From Helopsaltes ochotensis (taxonomy: Eukaryota > Chordata > Aves > Passeriformes > Locustellidae), in assembly GCA_013400155.1 (NCBI GenBank), contig VXBM01001216.1:124001-188000 (forward strand): a stretch of DNA of 64,000 bases, in the 5' to 3' direction. Shown piece by piece: positions 11,658 to 24,620 of the stretch (position 1 is the stretch's first letter; each line of letters begins with the position of its first letter). The position numbers and the translations under genes were made by a program. Under the pieces are notes generated by a model. It saw only the letters and a program-made list of their open reading frames with translations, ran no database searches and was not told where the DNA came from.

Positions 11658-13487
11658 CTCATTAGATGAGTGCTTTCCCTGTTGATGGGGTTTTGTTGGT
11701 GTTGTGTATGCACAAGAAGGATCTCTGTAGGTGTTCTAAATACTTTGTATTTCTCAGTTCTATGATTCTTAGTTCTATGGCACTAGCTTAATAAGCTACC
11801 TTTATTTATGTAGTATAAATAGATGAGAAAAGCCTTGATTAGGAGACATATAAACACTAAGTATGTGGAAGAAGAAGATATGATTCTGCTGGGTATTGCA
11901 AGGACTAATATATAACCAAGCCAGTTCAAGCAGCTGATCAGTTAAATACTACCCGTGATTTGTTGGTATCATGCTGAGAATAAATCAGGTTTGTGTAGTG
12001 ACTGGAAACGACCTTTTTACATTCCCTGGAACTTTTTGCACTTTAGGCTTATGAAAACCTACTGCTCTTCCCTGATGTCCTTCTTTAGTAGGTTTTAGAT
12101 CAAATTGTTACGGAAATGTTGTGTACAGGTTATTGTGCATGTAGGTTTCTCAAGAATTTGCATTGGTTGAGCTGACTGTTCAAAAGATAACTAAAGTATG
12201 TATTGCAGTGTCCAACATTTGAGTCTTGTACCTCTGCGCTTCCTGGTGAGATTTCATTTCCTTTAAAATACGGTAGAATTTGATTCATTCAGGTATTACA
12301 TTCTTCAGAATATCTTGGAGAAGATTAAGTCCTTTTAGCATTTAAGGAATGACCTTGTCCCACGCCAATGAAGCAGACAAGGCTGTAGCAGCTCTTACGA
12401 GCCTTTATTATGAAAAGGTGTGCAGATTTTATAACTGCTGTCTCTTTTGTCCTCTTTTCTTTAGAAGATGTAGCTTTTACCAAAACAAACCAGTGAAGAA
12501 GTTGCTGATAAATTCCTTGGGTTGTGAAAGTAGTTCACATCTGGTCGTGGAAGGAAAACAAAAAAAATACCTTCAACATGCAGTCCTCCTTCCTCAGATG
12601 CATGGTGGCAGCAACATTTGTAACCTCCCTGACAGACTTCAGTGGGTTACACTTTGTCTACAGAAAAGCTGCCTGGATTTTTAGCGTGGCTGTACCAAAA
12701 CAGGAGGTGACCTTTCTATAGGGAGAACTATTGCTTTCTATTGCTCCAGTTTATCCTTCCAGTAACTTTACTGAGGATAGCATTTCTCTTACTACACCTT
12801 GCAGTAATAATAAACAGAGTTGACATAAGTACAAACTAGCAATGTTTCTGAAGACTGATTATCTTTAAAAAAACCCAAGTAATGATGTTGCTGTTTGATG
12901 TTGAGCCATGTTAGACTACAGTTGTCAGTGTTTCAGGTGCTGTTGTAAATAAATTTGTGTTCAAAAAATTGGAATGATTGTATGCCCCAGTAGCCTCTGC
13001 TTGCTTTAATTTTCACTACTGTGACTATGAGTGAGATATTTTTACTCATATCTGATAAGTGAATGCAAATTTCTACTGTATGTCATTGCCATAGGTTTTT
13101 TTCTGGTCATAGCTTGATATTATGAGAACAAAAGAAAGCTGGGGACCCTAGTGAGAATGTTAGAGAGGGATTATCAGAGCCCTTGTAGCTATGGAGTTAA
13201 GCTGGGCTTCTGTTTCCAGTGCCAGTGACATCTTGATTTATGCATACTGGGGATGTTTTTAAACACAGAAGCAATAGGAAATAAGACAGTTTGCTTCTTG
13301 CTTGTGTTTCCTGCAGGGCTTCTTGGCTTTGCCTTCCAGTTAGACAAGAGTATTCAGAGCATAATCTTGTTATTCCATTCTCTTGTTGCTGTTTATTTGT
13401 TTGCCGGTTATGTCAAGCTCTTGGCTTGAATTTGTTCTCCCCTTGCCCAAATATTCCTTGAAGATGTAAGTTGGGAATGTGCATACC
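11658..13487. other. Non-coding stretch, nothing recognised
   Basis: Unique sequence. A plus-strand frame of 111 codons at 12349-12684 begins with a plausible helical-looking segment but has no recognised homology and no splice context that distinguishes it from chance. Confidence 0.55.
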
Positions 13488-13510
13488 AAAAAAAAAAAAA
13501 AGAAAAAAAA
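13488..13510. repeat. Poly(A) tract with one G interruption
   Basis: Fourteen A, one G, then eight A. It reads as a simple A-rich tract. Confidence 0.9.
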
Positions 13511-14639
13511 TCTCTTGTGCACATCCTGTTTTCAAATAGTGTTATTTCCTTCAGTGTGAAGCTCCTACGGAGAATATGGCTCCAAGGATATCTTCTGTGT
13601 GTGACCAAGGTGGTGACTGGGCACAACATGGTGGAGATGAGCATGCTCGTTTTAACTAATGGACAAACTTGTTGTTTTTTGAGTAGCATTTTGTATACCA
13701 GAGATATCTAAGTAGTTTAAATTGCAGTTCAGGATTTGGGTTTGTTGGGGTTTGCTTGTTTTTCTCAGGTTCATAGTAAGAAAAGGGTAGTCAGTCTGGT
13801 AGCAGTTTGAATACTCCTGCTGCCATTGTGGAGCAGTATACCCGCAGATGAACTCGCACAAACACTGAAAGCAGCAGTCTGAAACAGGAATATAAACTTC
13901 TCCCTTCACTAATTTCAAAGGTACAGATTGCTGAGGTAAGCAAGCCTGCAAAGTTGAGATGGATTAGTTGTAAAGTAAGCATTAACTACTGTGAAAACAA
14001 TCCTTCTTCCATTGCCAAGCACTTCTGAGTGGCCTGTTGCTGGTCTCTTCCTAAAAGGTGACATAATTTGCAACTTGAATAGTGTCACACCGTTTTCTTG
14101 CTATGCTGAATTACTTCTCAGGATTTCTACATGAATATATTTCTAGTGAGCATAATTTTGCTTATGGGTTTAACAGCAGAGTGATTGATGGAATTTAATT
14201 TTTATTACAAAGGCAGGAGCTTTTAGAATGTATCGAAGGAGTTTGCTAGAAAGATGATGGATTCTAACCTCTAGCCCTGTCTCAGTGGTCTTTGGTATTA
14301 AATTGCTAATACAAGGTACTGATTAGGATCTTCCCATTCAATGAAATCATATTGCTTCATCTTTAGTAGGCTTCTGTGAAACGACCTCTTAAGCTAAGGT
14401 AGTTACAGTGCTGATAGAAAGTAAAATATGCCTTCATCTTTGTAAAAAAGCACATGAGTGTAGAAGCTTCCCTGGTTCTTTAAGTGGTCTAAAACAATAA
14501 GACTGATTTTTGCTCCAGAGAATTTAACCATAATACTGCAGTATTGGTTTTATCAGTAAGTCCTTGCATGGTGTTTGTCACCCATTTCTAGTAGCTGGAC
14601 TGTATTGTACCTCACAGAAACTGGGCTATCTTCTGTTTC
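13511..14639. other. Non-coding stretch, nothing recognised
   Basis: Unique AT-rich sequence. Overlapping small frames near 13517-13982 lie on both strands and match nothing known. Confidence 0.55.
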
Positions 14640-15080
14640 TCCAAGCTATGATAAAGCATAGATGATAATTTTTTATTTTAGCAGTGTTTGGGGCCAAACA
14701 TAATGAAAAGGCAAATTTATACCATGTAGGTTTTAATTTTTTTCCCATTAAAATTCTCCTCCAATTCGCCTATTGTGAGAATATTTTGCATCATTATGCA
14801 GAATAAATGGTTCTAATGTTTGTTTTGTCATATAACGAATCAATTTTGGTTTGGAAAGTTCATCTCCCTAATTCCTATCTTTAAAGTCTTTGTTATGATT
14901 CTAATTATTAGGTATTAGCATATGTATCAAAATGCAGAATGTGCAAGTACTATTTGGAAAATTAAATGGTAGGTTTAGCTCATCATTTTGTATCATTGAG
15001 ATTTATTTTGAACAAAATATTAGCACACTGAAGTATGGAAAGTATAAAATTATAGCATAAAATCAACATCAATAAAAATC
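14640..15080. promoter_or_regulatory. Candidate conserved non-coding element
   Basis: About 440 bases of AT-rich but high-complexity sequence without simple repeats. It contains TTATGCAG, CTAATTATTAGG and ATTAAATGG-type homeodomain words and several ATTTTGCAT-like POU words (near 14786). This texture is common in deeply conserved vertebrate enhancers. I infer it from appearance only and have no alignment. Confidence 0.25.
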
Positions 15081-17399
15081 TGTCTTGTGTACATGGCTTT
15101 TCCCTCTCTAAGTATCCATACAGCTGGGCAGAAAAGGAGCCATCTAGCAAATGTGTTGCTACTCTTCATGACTGAGACTGGAGGAGGTAAATGTGGAATT
15201 CTCAATATGGAGTTGAAAATATAAAAATATTAGATTGCTTTTATAATACTGAGAAGTGGGTAATGGGGTGGATCACTTGGAGGAGGAAAATTTTCCTTGC
15301 CAGACAAAGCAAGCATATATTTGTTTTTCTATTTGCAATAATGGACTATCCAGCATAAATGTTGGTACCATCATGCCTGCAATAGCCCACAGTCACGGGC
15401 TGGAAGAGCTCTGGCTGTACCAGGAGTTGTGCCCAATCACTTCTACTGTGATCCATCCTCTATTTTTAAAACCTTCTCTCCTGAAAAAAGTGACACGAGA
15501 GGTGAAAAGAGCTGTAGAACTCAGTAATTTTTTCAGATTTGGCATAAATATCTTGTTTGGTATCTTCTGCTCACTTCAACATTACATAATTTTCTAATAC
15601 GTATGCTTTATTTTCTCTCCAGAAGAGAGAAAACACCTGAAGCTGAAGCAACAAGTGAAGAATCTGTAAAGGCAACCTTGAAGATTTTTTGTGGAACTGA
15701 ACTTTAGTATAGTTTTACAAGGAGGAGCAGGTCTTTATAAAAAACACCACAGTATCCTGTAACGAAATTCTTGCTGTCACACAAAGACACTGCAATTTAT
15801 GCCATAGTTCCCTGAGCACTTAGGGACTGCTGAGAGAAGTGCCCTCCACTCACTGTTGGAGCTATTTTTTCCTCTCTTAGCCAGCTCAAGTGCTTGAGTG
15901 CCTGGGAATTGGATCCTGCTACTAGTGATGCAGCTTAAAACTAATGGAAAGAAAACAGCATTTTATTTCAGTTGGGATCAATTCCTGATCCGATTCACTG
16001 TACAGCTGCACAAGTACCACTGCATGGGAGAGACACAGAGCGAAGATTGGAGCGATAGAGGGAGGAGTGTGATCAATTGTAATGGCGGTAGTGACAGTTT
16101 GCTGGCTTGATGTATTAGTAGAACTGTGTCATTAGGTGCTATGGAAACTTATTATGTGCTAGACAAGATGAAACCCTTTTTCTATAAAACTGGCTAAATT
16201 AATCCATTTTCAGTTAAGTAATGTATCCTCTGAGAAATAATTGTTTCAATGTCTATGGAGTTGTTCTTCACATTGGCTACAACTGTGGAGCCGGAAATGT
16301 CACTGACAGAACATGCTTCTGTTTGGTGGGAGAAATGTAACTTCAAATCTGGTATCAAAGTGTAATCAGTCAGGATGGCAAAGTTGGTCAGCAGATTAGA
16401 GGGGCCAGGGCAGTTGCAGAAACAAGCTGCATGTCAGCTTGCTGGTTATGCTGTTTAATTGCTGCAGATTTCATGAGGGTTTGTGGTGATGGTTTGTGTG
16501 TACGTGTGTGATGGTATGGGGTGGTGGGGAATGCTAATGTGGTTGATGTGCTTCAACAGATGCTTTAGCACACTTTACATAGATGTAGTTTTTGACTGAG
16601 ACTTAGCTTTTCTAACTTGATTATCATTGTGTGAAGAATAGTTCATATGTGAGTGTATTTTCTGCTAAAATTAAACTGGCTCTCTTTTATACACAAGTTG
16701 CTTTGCCACAGCAAAGTGAATGCAGATTGGATTCATTGTGTGTAATTTCTTTTGTGTTCTGTCACCCTCTATGGTAACAGTCAGCAAAAGCTCAACTGCG
16801 AGTTATGCCTGTCTTTTGCTATTTTTTTTTTCTGCTGACATAACACTCGGTACTCTGAGATGCTGTGTTTCCTGGGGACAGAGATGGATTCCCTTTGTGG
16901 ATAGTCACATGTAATCTTTTGGTAAAGGACTGGCTTAGATATAACACATTGCCTATTGCCGGGTGTGGCTGTTAGGTCTGAAATCCTGTTTATTGAATAT
17001 GTGATTATAGAAGAATAACAATAAATGTGCTCCCTCTCTTAGTGCCACAGATGGCAAACTTGTGCTGGCCAGGGCACCAGAGGGAGGTTTGGAAGTAGGA
17101 TGTGCATCACATACTGTCAATTGCCACATGCTCAGCCAGATGTTTTGATATGTAAAAATCTAGCGTGTAACTTACAAAAAATATGCACTTACTATGAAAT
17201 GACATGAAGTTCTTTACTAAAATCAATTATAGCAGAATGTTCTCAATTTGCTTTCTTTGCAAATTGTACTGTTTTGAGTGACTCACTGACGATGACTAAT
17301 TCTGTTCACCCTGAATTTACCTAGCTGCCGTTCAGAGTACATTCCTTGTGGCTCAGTTAATGCTTAAAATTTCTGATTTTGTCCCCGTTTTCCCAATAA
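15081..17399. other. Non-coding stretch, nothing recognised
   Basis: Unique sequence. The longest frame is 15256-15597 plus (113 codons), without recognisable domains. A short alternating GT-rich portion lies near 16490-16520. Confidence 0.55.
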
Positions 17400-18150
17400 T
17401 ATTTGTGCTTCCAGGATGCAAGGGGCAGTGTCTTAATAATACACTTGTTACAGGACCAAGCCTGCTGTGCTCAGGCACAGTGCTTTAGAGGTCTCCGGTG
17501 TATTGTGAAATGCAGCCATGTATGTTTATCAGGAGCAGCTGGTTTTGTTCTGTGGATGGATCCATTCGGGGGGAGGGGGAGAGTGCTGGTGGCTTTTAGA
17601 GATTAGCTGGTGACAGTTTTGCTTGGGAAGTATGAAGTTTTAGCGGAGCTACTGTAAGAGAGAGAGGAGCTGGAAAGGGACAGTGCGCCAGCTCTACTGA
17701 TCTTTTTGTGTGAGAAGAAGCCTTCAGGATTTGGTTATCTGCCTGTGGGTCAAACTGCAGCTTTGATTAGAGGAATGTGTAACACTTGCTACTGAAATAA
17801 AGATCTGGCTGAGCTGGTACAGGCGACATTTGGACACACAAGGCCTAGATGAGGCATCAGAGCAGCTGTGTCCTTGTGCAGGCGAGAGGGAGGCTGTCCG
17901 GTTTATTGGATCTTGTCAGATCATGGCAGTGCATGCTTCTTAAATCCCTCGGGGTAGGGAGGGAGTCTTGAAGTAAGGATGGCTTATTTTAGGTAAACAG
18001 ATTTAGACAGCAGTCCATTTTCTTGTTCTTCTCCTGCTGAGAAATGTGGGGACATCTCACGAAAGGGTAACATTCAGTCTTTGAAATTCTAACGTCTGGT
18101 GTGTTTTGTGGGCAGGAGCTGCATGGCAGGTATGAGCTGGGCACAGGGCC
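17400..18150. promoter_or_regulatory. GC-richer patch, possible regulatory element
   Basis: This interval is visibly richer in G and C than its surroundings and includes a G-rich run (GGGGGGAGGGGGA at about 17568-17580). It contains TCF-like CTTTGAT and a GGAATGTG TEAD-like word near 17774. There is no CpG island and no open frame of note. The regulatory role is an inference only. Confidence 0.2.
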
Positions 18151-19599
18151 TGCAGCAGCCTGGTTAGTTTTGGTGTCTTTTGTTTAGCTTCAGTAAGTGG
18201 TGGATGTGTGTTTGCTTTTAATGCTATTCCTATTCTCCTGCTTCTCTCATCCTTTTTCCTAAGTGGGTATCGATTAAGTGTTGACAGTAAGGATTTGCTG
18301 ATCTTACTGCTTCTTTTTGTATTAAAGTGTAGCTGTGAGTTCAAGAACAATGGAAGATTTAATTCTTGGCTGCTGGAACTTCATGTATTTGGAGAAACAG
18401 GGGCTTTGTGCGGTGTTCAGCACTCCTGTAGTATGTAATAGTTACTGCTATGCTCAGGTCTTCTACCTCTTTTTAGTATATGAAGCAAATGCTTTGCTCT
18501 CCAACTACACAGAAGGGACTTGCAGATAATGCCTTTCAAACAAGTGCTGCATTTTGTTTGATTATCTTTATCTTGGAAGGGGTAGTCTTGCTCCTGCACG
18601 TCAGAGTGTAGTTCTGTACTGTCTCTTGCTGTGCCTGAAGAACTAGTTACTACATGGGAATGGATTCCTCCTTCATGGAGACGAAGGTTCCCTGTATTTT
18701 GCAGCTTAGACTTGGCTGATAATAGTGTTGACTGATCTGAGAAGTGGGAGAATGATAGGTAAATTTTGGGACTGAAAATTAGACATAAGAGACAAGTCAG
18801 TAAATAAAATCTCTTCAAAGGCATACATGTAATGTTTGAGTAGATGCAAAACAACCGAGTTGTACATGAGAAAGAGCTTGTTCTGTGCATGTACTCTGTA
18901 TGGCAGTGACAGTCAACTTGATGTCCAGAGTGATAAAACTGGAGGTCGTAATCTTGTCTTTTAAGCTTTTAAGTAGGACTTTTCACTCCTTCAGAGTAGA
19001 GTCATACAAAAAAAAGCTGATTTAGGCTGTGGTGCCACTGAGAAAAACGATGATGTGATTTTCCTGAATCTGTTATGCCACTAGTGGAATATTGCTGCTT
19101 GATTAGTCATCTTTAGGAGACTCCGAGATGCTCCACCAACAATTTGTGTCTATACTCAGTGAGTGGGGGACAAGAACTTTGTGGGATGAGGGAGAACATT
19201 AAGGGGGGCCAAAAAGATACAGGTATACCTTTTCATGTTGATAATAACGAAGTGATCATAATTTTGGAAAATGGTAATTATTATATCACCTATGGCTGAG
19301 TAGTCCCAGATCTAAACATAAAACTTCGAAGTTTTGGAAGTTGTTTAGAAGAGGGTTGTAGAAGAGCAGTAACTGAAGAAGCCGATGGAACTTATATGCT
19401 TTTTTAATTTAACAAAAAACTTCATTGAAAAGTTTGAAAGAAATATTTTGAATGAGCGATGTCTGTGGATTTGACCACTTGGGAGAGATATGCTAAATCC
19501 AGCTCCCACCTGTTTCCTAAAATCAAGCCTTTAAAAGTTCTGTAGTTTACAATTAAAGTTTAAAGTTGTTTTTTTTTCTCCTCCTCACTGTAGTGCTTT
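18151..19599. other. Non-coding stretch with one 157-codon frame
   Basis: A minus-strand frame at 18417-18890 is among the longest uninterrupted ones in the window. Its predicted product is rich in Ser, Cys and Leu, shows no domain I recognise, and the DNA has no strong splice sites around it. I treat it as chance. The rest is unique AT-rich sequence. Confidence 0.5.
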
Positions 19600-19980
19600 A
19601 CTCAGTGTAATTGGGAACATTTTACAATGGTAATGAACTTGGCAGGAGAAGAGCCCTTTGCCTGCTGCCAGAGTAAAGCAAATAAACAAATAAGGAAAAC
19701 AAAAGAAGATCCCTCCCCGTCCCCTTGGCGGGTTGCAGGAGCGGCTGGCACAGCTGGACATGCTGGCGGAAGGGTGGAATGTCCTGCCTTGCATTCCACG
19801 CAGATGGCCTGGACCCCGGCCACCCCAGCAGAGCAGAAAATAGTGTGCTCTCAGCCATGCCACTTGTGATTTAATTGGAACTGAAGCTAACTTTAAAAAG
19901 CAGTGCATCATCAATTAGAACTGTTTTTATGTGCTTCCAAAAATTACACAAGCATTTTGCTAAGGAGGAGTTGAATTCTT
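19600..19980. promoter_or_regulatory. Candidate enhancer with paired TEAD-type sites
   Basis: The block joins a GC-richer half (19700-19850) to an AT-rich half with ATCAATTAGAAC and TTTAATTGG homeodomain words. At 19774-19781 and 19792-19799 there is an 8-bp perfect inverted repeat, GTGGAATG and CATTCCAC, separated by 10 bases. Each arm contains the GGAATG/CATTCC core of TEAD (MCAT) sites. Small overlapping frames on both strands (19585-19914) reflect local composition. The enhancer role is inferred. Confidence 0.35.
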
Positions 19981-20570
19981 CCATCAGACGAACATTAGTG
20001 GGATCTTCATCTTAAGGATAATATCTTTTTCGGGTACCTTGCCACTCAGAAAAGCTCAGTATCCTATCTGAACAGAGCACAGGCATCACCTGAAGAGAAT
20101 AATTTTTTTGTAGTTGCATCTTCTGGTTCTCAGCAAAATATGGGCTTTCTGCTTTCAAGGATGCTGACATAATGCTTCTGGTGTTGCAAATACCAGTGCT
20201 ATTGCTCAGGAGAATTTGGGACTGCTGGTTGTACTTCCAGAGTGGTTTATACACACACACAGAGTTGTGGTGGTCAGTATTGCCTTCTGATAAAATTGAA
20301 GTGAATAAGCCTTGTAGCACTCTTGCAGAAACTTGCGCTCTCAAATTCTGAACTAGGATCTGAGTATTTTATGTATCAAGACTGACTGCAGAAGAAATGT
20401 GCTGGTTCTTGCAAGACCAGGCACTCATCTGAGCTTGTCTTGCAGTTTGCTGTCTGTTGATTGATTACAATAACAGCTTCTTACCATTAATCGAATCTGC
20501 AGGTAGCAGGAGAGAGGAATGGTGCTTTTTTCCCTGTAGCTTACGTACTGTTTGGGTAGTCAGCATAAAG

Positions 20571-20738
20571 GAAGCAAACCCCTGTAACCTCAACTAAAGG
20601 ATGCAGTAATGATGCTTTGTAGTTATTTATCGGGCAAAATCTGACACTGTTAGGGAAGCAGAACGCCCTGTCCTTAATTGAAGGATGTGATAATGATGCT
20701 TTGTAGCTTTCTAGTAGGGAAAATCTGTGATTAGTGTC
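20571..20738. repeat. Diverged 84-bp tandem duplication
   Basis: Two adjacent units of about 84 bp (20571-20654 and 20655-20738) both begin GAAGCA. They share the word TAATGATGCTTTGTAG, followed in both by a GGGCAAAATCTG or GGGAAAATCTG segment. Substitutions are spread through both units, so this is an old duplication and not a recent slippage event. Confidence 0.85.
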
Positions 20739-21779
20739 ACATGTTGTTTTCGAATCTGGAGATGGAATAGTTCATGTTTGTGGGATGAAATAATTTTAGG
20801 AAAAACATGGAAAACTACTTCACCTAATTCTACAATGCAGTCTTTACACTAAGGAATGCAGGCTGTTAATTTAGTACTTCCTGATGGTTGATAATAAATT
20901 GTTCCTCACAACTGATAGATGGATAAAAGCTGAGTATGACTTCCACCAAGTGTTTAATGACTGGGAGGACAGTGCTGTTTAGAAAACTAAGTCCACGTAG
21001 TCCATTTCCAGCAAAATATTTCAAGAACGCTATGCAAATCCATATATTAGAATAACAAAGCACAAACCAGATTGTCTCACTTGAGGCCAATGGGTGTTTA
21101 AGGCCAGTGCTATCTCAACAGCCATCCAAAGCTTTGTGAAGCAGGGAAGCACCCAGTGTGAAGGCACCTGCCATCTGCATGCTCCTCTGCGCAGGAGCGC
21201 ACAGGGAGAGGTGAAACTCATGTTTATGCTGTGGCCTGCTGTATGGATTCATGGGGATTGTGCAGCTGTGAAGGAACACAACTGCAAACTGGAGGTATTT
21301 CCTTGTGATGAAAACAGCCAGCAGCTGTTGCATGAGTGTCTGTTGTTGCCCTACCAGAGTTGGAGCCAAGTTTCAGATTCACAACATGAACTTCTTCAAA
21401 AACTTTGTGTCATACCAGAGCATTTTTTTATGCAGGTGAGTGCATGGTAATTACTTCTGCATTATTTTCACTCTGAAAATGAAAAAACTCCAAAATCATA
21501 GTACATTGTAAGATTTGGTGCATTGGTTTTCCAATGTTTGTAATTCAAACCTGCAGCTCTTAAATTCCTACTCATAATGTTTTATAAACCTTCACAAGAC
21601 TGTTGGACAGTTTCTTCACTTCTCCATAAATATGTTTTAATGGTGCAGGTGTCATGCTGATGTTGGCTATGATTATGCTAGGTCTCCCATTTACTCTGAA
21701 ATGTTTTTCCCCGCAGCTTAACATTGCTTTCAGATACAAACAAGAGGACAATTTACTTGCAGTACCAGATAAGTGGGTA
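20739..21779. other. Non-coding stretch holding an exon-like frame
   Basis: Apart from the candidate at 21122-21435, this is unique AT-rich sequence with no repeats. A second acceptor-like site (TTTTTCCCCGCAG ending at 21717) precedes a short open stretch but lacks a good donor. Confidence 0.5.
21122..21435 (+). other. Candidate exon-like open segment (weak)
   Basis: A 118-codon frame (21094-21450) runs into a consensus donor, GCAG/GTGAGT, at 21435/21436. A possible but weak acceptor (CTCAACAG) ends at 21121. The 314-base segment is fairly GC-rich and is open on the other strand too. The product has no domain I recognise. It may be an exon of an unannotated transcript, but a chance open frame is more likely. 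Confidence 0.15.
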
Positions 21780-22060
21780 CGTGGCTGTCTAAAAAACTTT
21801 CATTTTTTTCATTAGTGTATATCTCATGATGTCTGCTGTTCTAGAATGTCCAAAGGCAATTACCAAAAATAAATCAATGCTGGATGATAATTCTAAGAGA
21901 AATGTACCGCCTGGAGCTGCTTATTTAAATATCACCTTCTTGCTAACTAAAATTGGAGGAAAAGGATTACATTAGCCATTTAAAAAAGACAACAATCCCT
22001 GTTTTACACGAGCCATGTAGCTTTTTCCGCTGTTCTCAGCATCCCTTGGCCCGCTTGGTC
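21780..22060. promoter_or_regulatory. Candidate conserved non-coding element
   Basis: High-complexity AT-rich block with GGCAATTACC, GGATTACATTAG (OTX/homeodomain-like) and GACAACAATCCC (SOX-like AACAAT) words. It has no simple repeats and no coding signal. Conservation is inferred from texture only. Confidence 0.25.
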
Positions 22061-24359
22061 AAGCTCAAGAGAGAAACCTAGAAGTACGCTATATATTGTG
22101 TTGAGAATTGCTATTTCTTCATTACCCATTGTCTGTCAGCAGGGTTTATAGTGGTGGTGCTGTGAGTTCTGTTAACTAGTGAATTTCAGGTTCTATTTAG
22201 TTTAGAGTTTCTTTTTGATGATCAATCAGTCAATTTCTTGCCCGAGTTGCTTGGAGGAACATCTGTGCACTTACTCCACCAAAGCTTTCCAAAGTCTGTG
22301 TTTGGTTGTGATGAACATGTGCTGCCATACGCCTATCACAGAGAAAAGAATATGAAAAGTTATCTAGCTCTCCACCCTCTCCGAGTTCTTGAAGAACCAT
22401 TTCTGGTGAGGATGATAAAATACCTCTAAACTTGCTCCTCGCAATTAAGTCTCATTTTATTTCCAGAGGTGGCAGGGGGGGAGAATTTTGCTGCGTCCGT
22501 ATTGTTATAAATATTTGCTAGGAGAATTTACTAAGAAATGCTGGTGGACATGGAATAAAATGTTTTTCTTAACAAGTGGAGCTGCTCTTGATGTGACTAA
22601 CTGGATTTCAGATTTTCTTGCTGTCTCTACAGAGAGCTTGTTTAGTACTCCAACAGAGCTGGATTTTTATTTTGAATTTGGCCATTAGCATGCCAAAGGT
22701 GATTTCAGACACATCTCTCCAGCTCCCTTTTGTCTTTCACTTCCCATTCCTAAAATGGTAACCTTCAGGCAAGTTATTGAGAACTGCTGATATTTTAAAG
22801 ACTCACATATAGTGATATCCTTGAGGTACTTAGTCTGCATCTTGTTAAGCTGTTGATAGGCCTAAAGCATTGGTAAATATGATAAATATTGAAATAGGTT
22901 AAGGGACAAATCTTTTTTTTGGTCATGTACTTTATCTGGTACTTCAAGTAAATTGTCCTCTTGTTTGTATGTGAAAGCAATGTTAAGCTGAGGGAAAAAC
23001 ATCACTTTTTTTTTTGCTTAGTTCTTTCCTCGGGATGACTTTTTTATCCACACAGACCCTGGTACCAGAAAATGCAGCACACCTTGAATACAGGGAATGA
23101 CTTGCTACCAGTAACTTCAGGTTGTGATTGAATTTCAGCATGTCTTCTCTCCCTAGTGTGGACATAGGTTGCAGTTTGTTTTCCATTGCTCAGTATGGAT
23201 ATAGTTATCTCTATGAGCTTTGCTCTCACTTGTTGATTTTGGAGAAGCATTGTGGGTGTATGTTCTGCAGTGATTGCTAGCACAGTACCTCAGGGATGGC
23301 TGATAACATACATTTACTGCTGTAGCAGCACTGCCATAGGCCTGAAGAAAGAGCAGGAGTCAGAAAAATAACAAGTTTTCAGGTGCTAGAAAGAATCTTG
23401 CAAATAACATCCAAAATGTTTGAAGATGTATATTCTGTGTGTATTTTGTACTCTTCAGTCTAACAGGGAAATTTTTGCTTGTGTAACAGCCTAATCTGCA
23501 GAAAGAGTATTGTGTACAGTAGTGAAGAATTCAAGCACTCTTGGTTCCAGCTAAATGGAAAAATTAACAGCAAACCATTTGAAGAAGCAGGCTTGAAATT
23601 TCTGTACCATTCAGATGTTTTTATGTGGCTTTCTGAAAAATTATGCTTTGTAAATGGAATATTTCCCTGAACTAGGAAAAAAAAGAAGTCATATTTTTAC
23701 TAAGCCACACTTTCAAAATGCTTATGTTCTGGCTGACCGGATAAAAAGAAATAACTACTGTGATATCCCATGAAATAAGTGATAGTGGTAGTAAGGACGA
23801 TGTTTTGAAACACAATGATTTCAATTCAGATTGGCTTGTTTATACATTTTAAAAAGTAAGCAAGAGTTGGCAATAGAGCTACTGTTGTATTTTTGCTTCT
23901 AAGTTATCTATGAAATGCTACCAGAAATTTGAGATACATCTGGCATTACAATAAGTTGAGTGAGTTCTGGCAGGATTTACAATAGAGAGCTCTAAACAGT
24001 GTTTTGAGTACTTTACTTTTTAGGGTAGATAGATCTCCTTACACCGCATTTTCAAGGAAGCCTCTGAAAAAAGCATGCAGCAGGTTTGTCAGAGAGGCAT
24101 GCTTTACCATCCTGGGTGGGTTTATTTTGCCTAGAATATCCAGGCCTGAGTCAGAGGGAAGGAAATGTGACACTCTTGGGTCCTGTGGCTTCAGCTTAGA
24201 TTTCCATCTATGTTGTTGCTCAGGCTTTGAGTTTCTTATTGTTGCTTTACTGTGGTAATGTGATAACTATGAACACATTTTTTTACTAATAATTTTTCCA
24301 CAGAGGTCTGGGACATGCTTGTCTAAGAATAGGGCTATAACAGCAAACCTCATATTTAA
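22061..24359. other. Non-coding stretch, nothing recognised
   Basis: Unique sequence with frames no longer than 84 codons. No repeat family, RNA gene or strong splice pair was recognised. Confidence 0.55.
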
Positions 24360-24620
24360 AACTAGTTTGTCACTTGTGTTTAATCATCGCCAGAAAACAG
24401 TGCCCTGATTTTCATTAAAAACCTTCCAATTTCATTTATCGAATCTATAATGCATTTGCCTGTTAGGTAATACATGTTTTAAATGTATTATTCATGACTG
24501 AACGTTTTCAAGGGTGATTTCCCTTTGCTGTGGAATACTGCATCTTCACAAACAGTTTATGCAGTCCCCGAGAAGGAAATTGTTTGAAAGATTCCATTAT
24601 CTAAAGAAGTGATTTCCAAC
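24360..24620. promoter_or_regulatory. Candidate conserved non-coding element
   Basis: Contains ATCGAATCTATAATGCATTTGC and related POU/HOX-like words, plus GGTAATACATG. It has high complexity and no repeats. The regulatory assignment is an inference from motif density. Confidence 0.22.

Noticed and set aside
18417..18890. 157-codon minus-strand open frame as a gene
   Set aside because: No domain or family recognised, no splice sites around it, and frames of this size are expected by chance in 64 kb.
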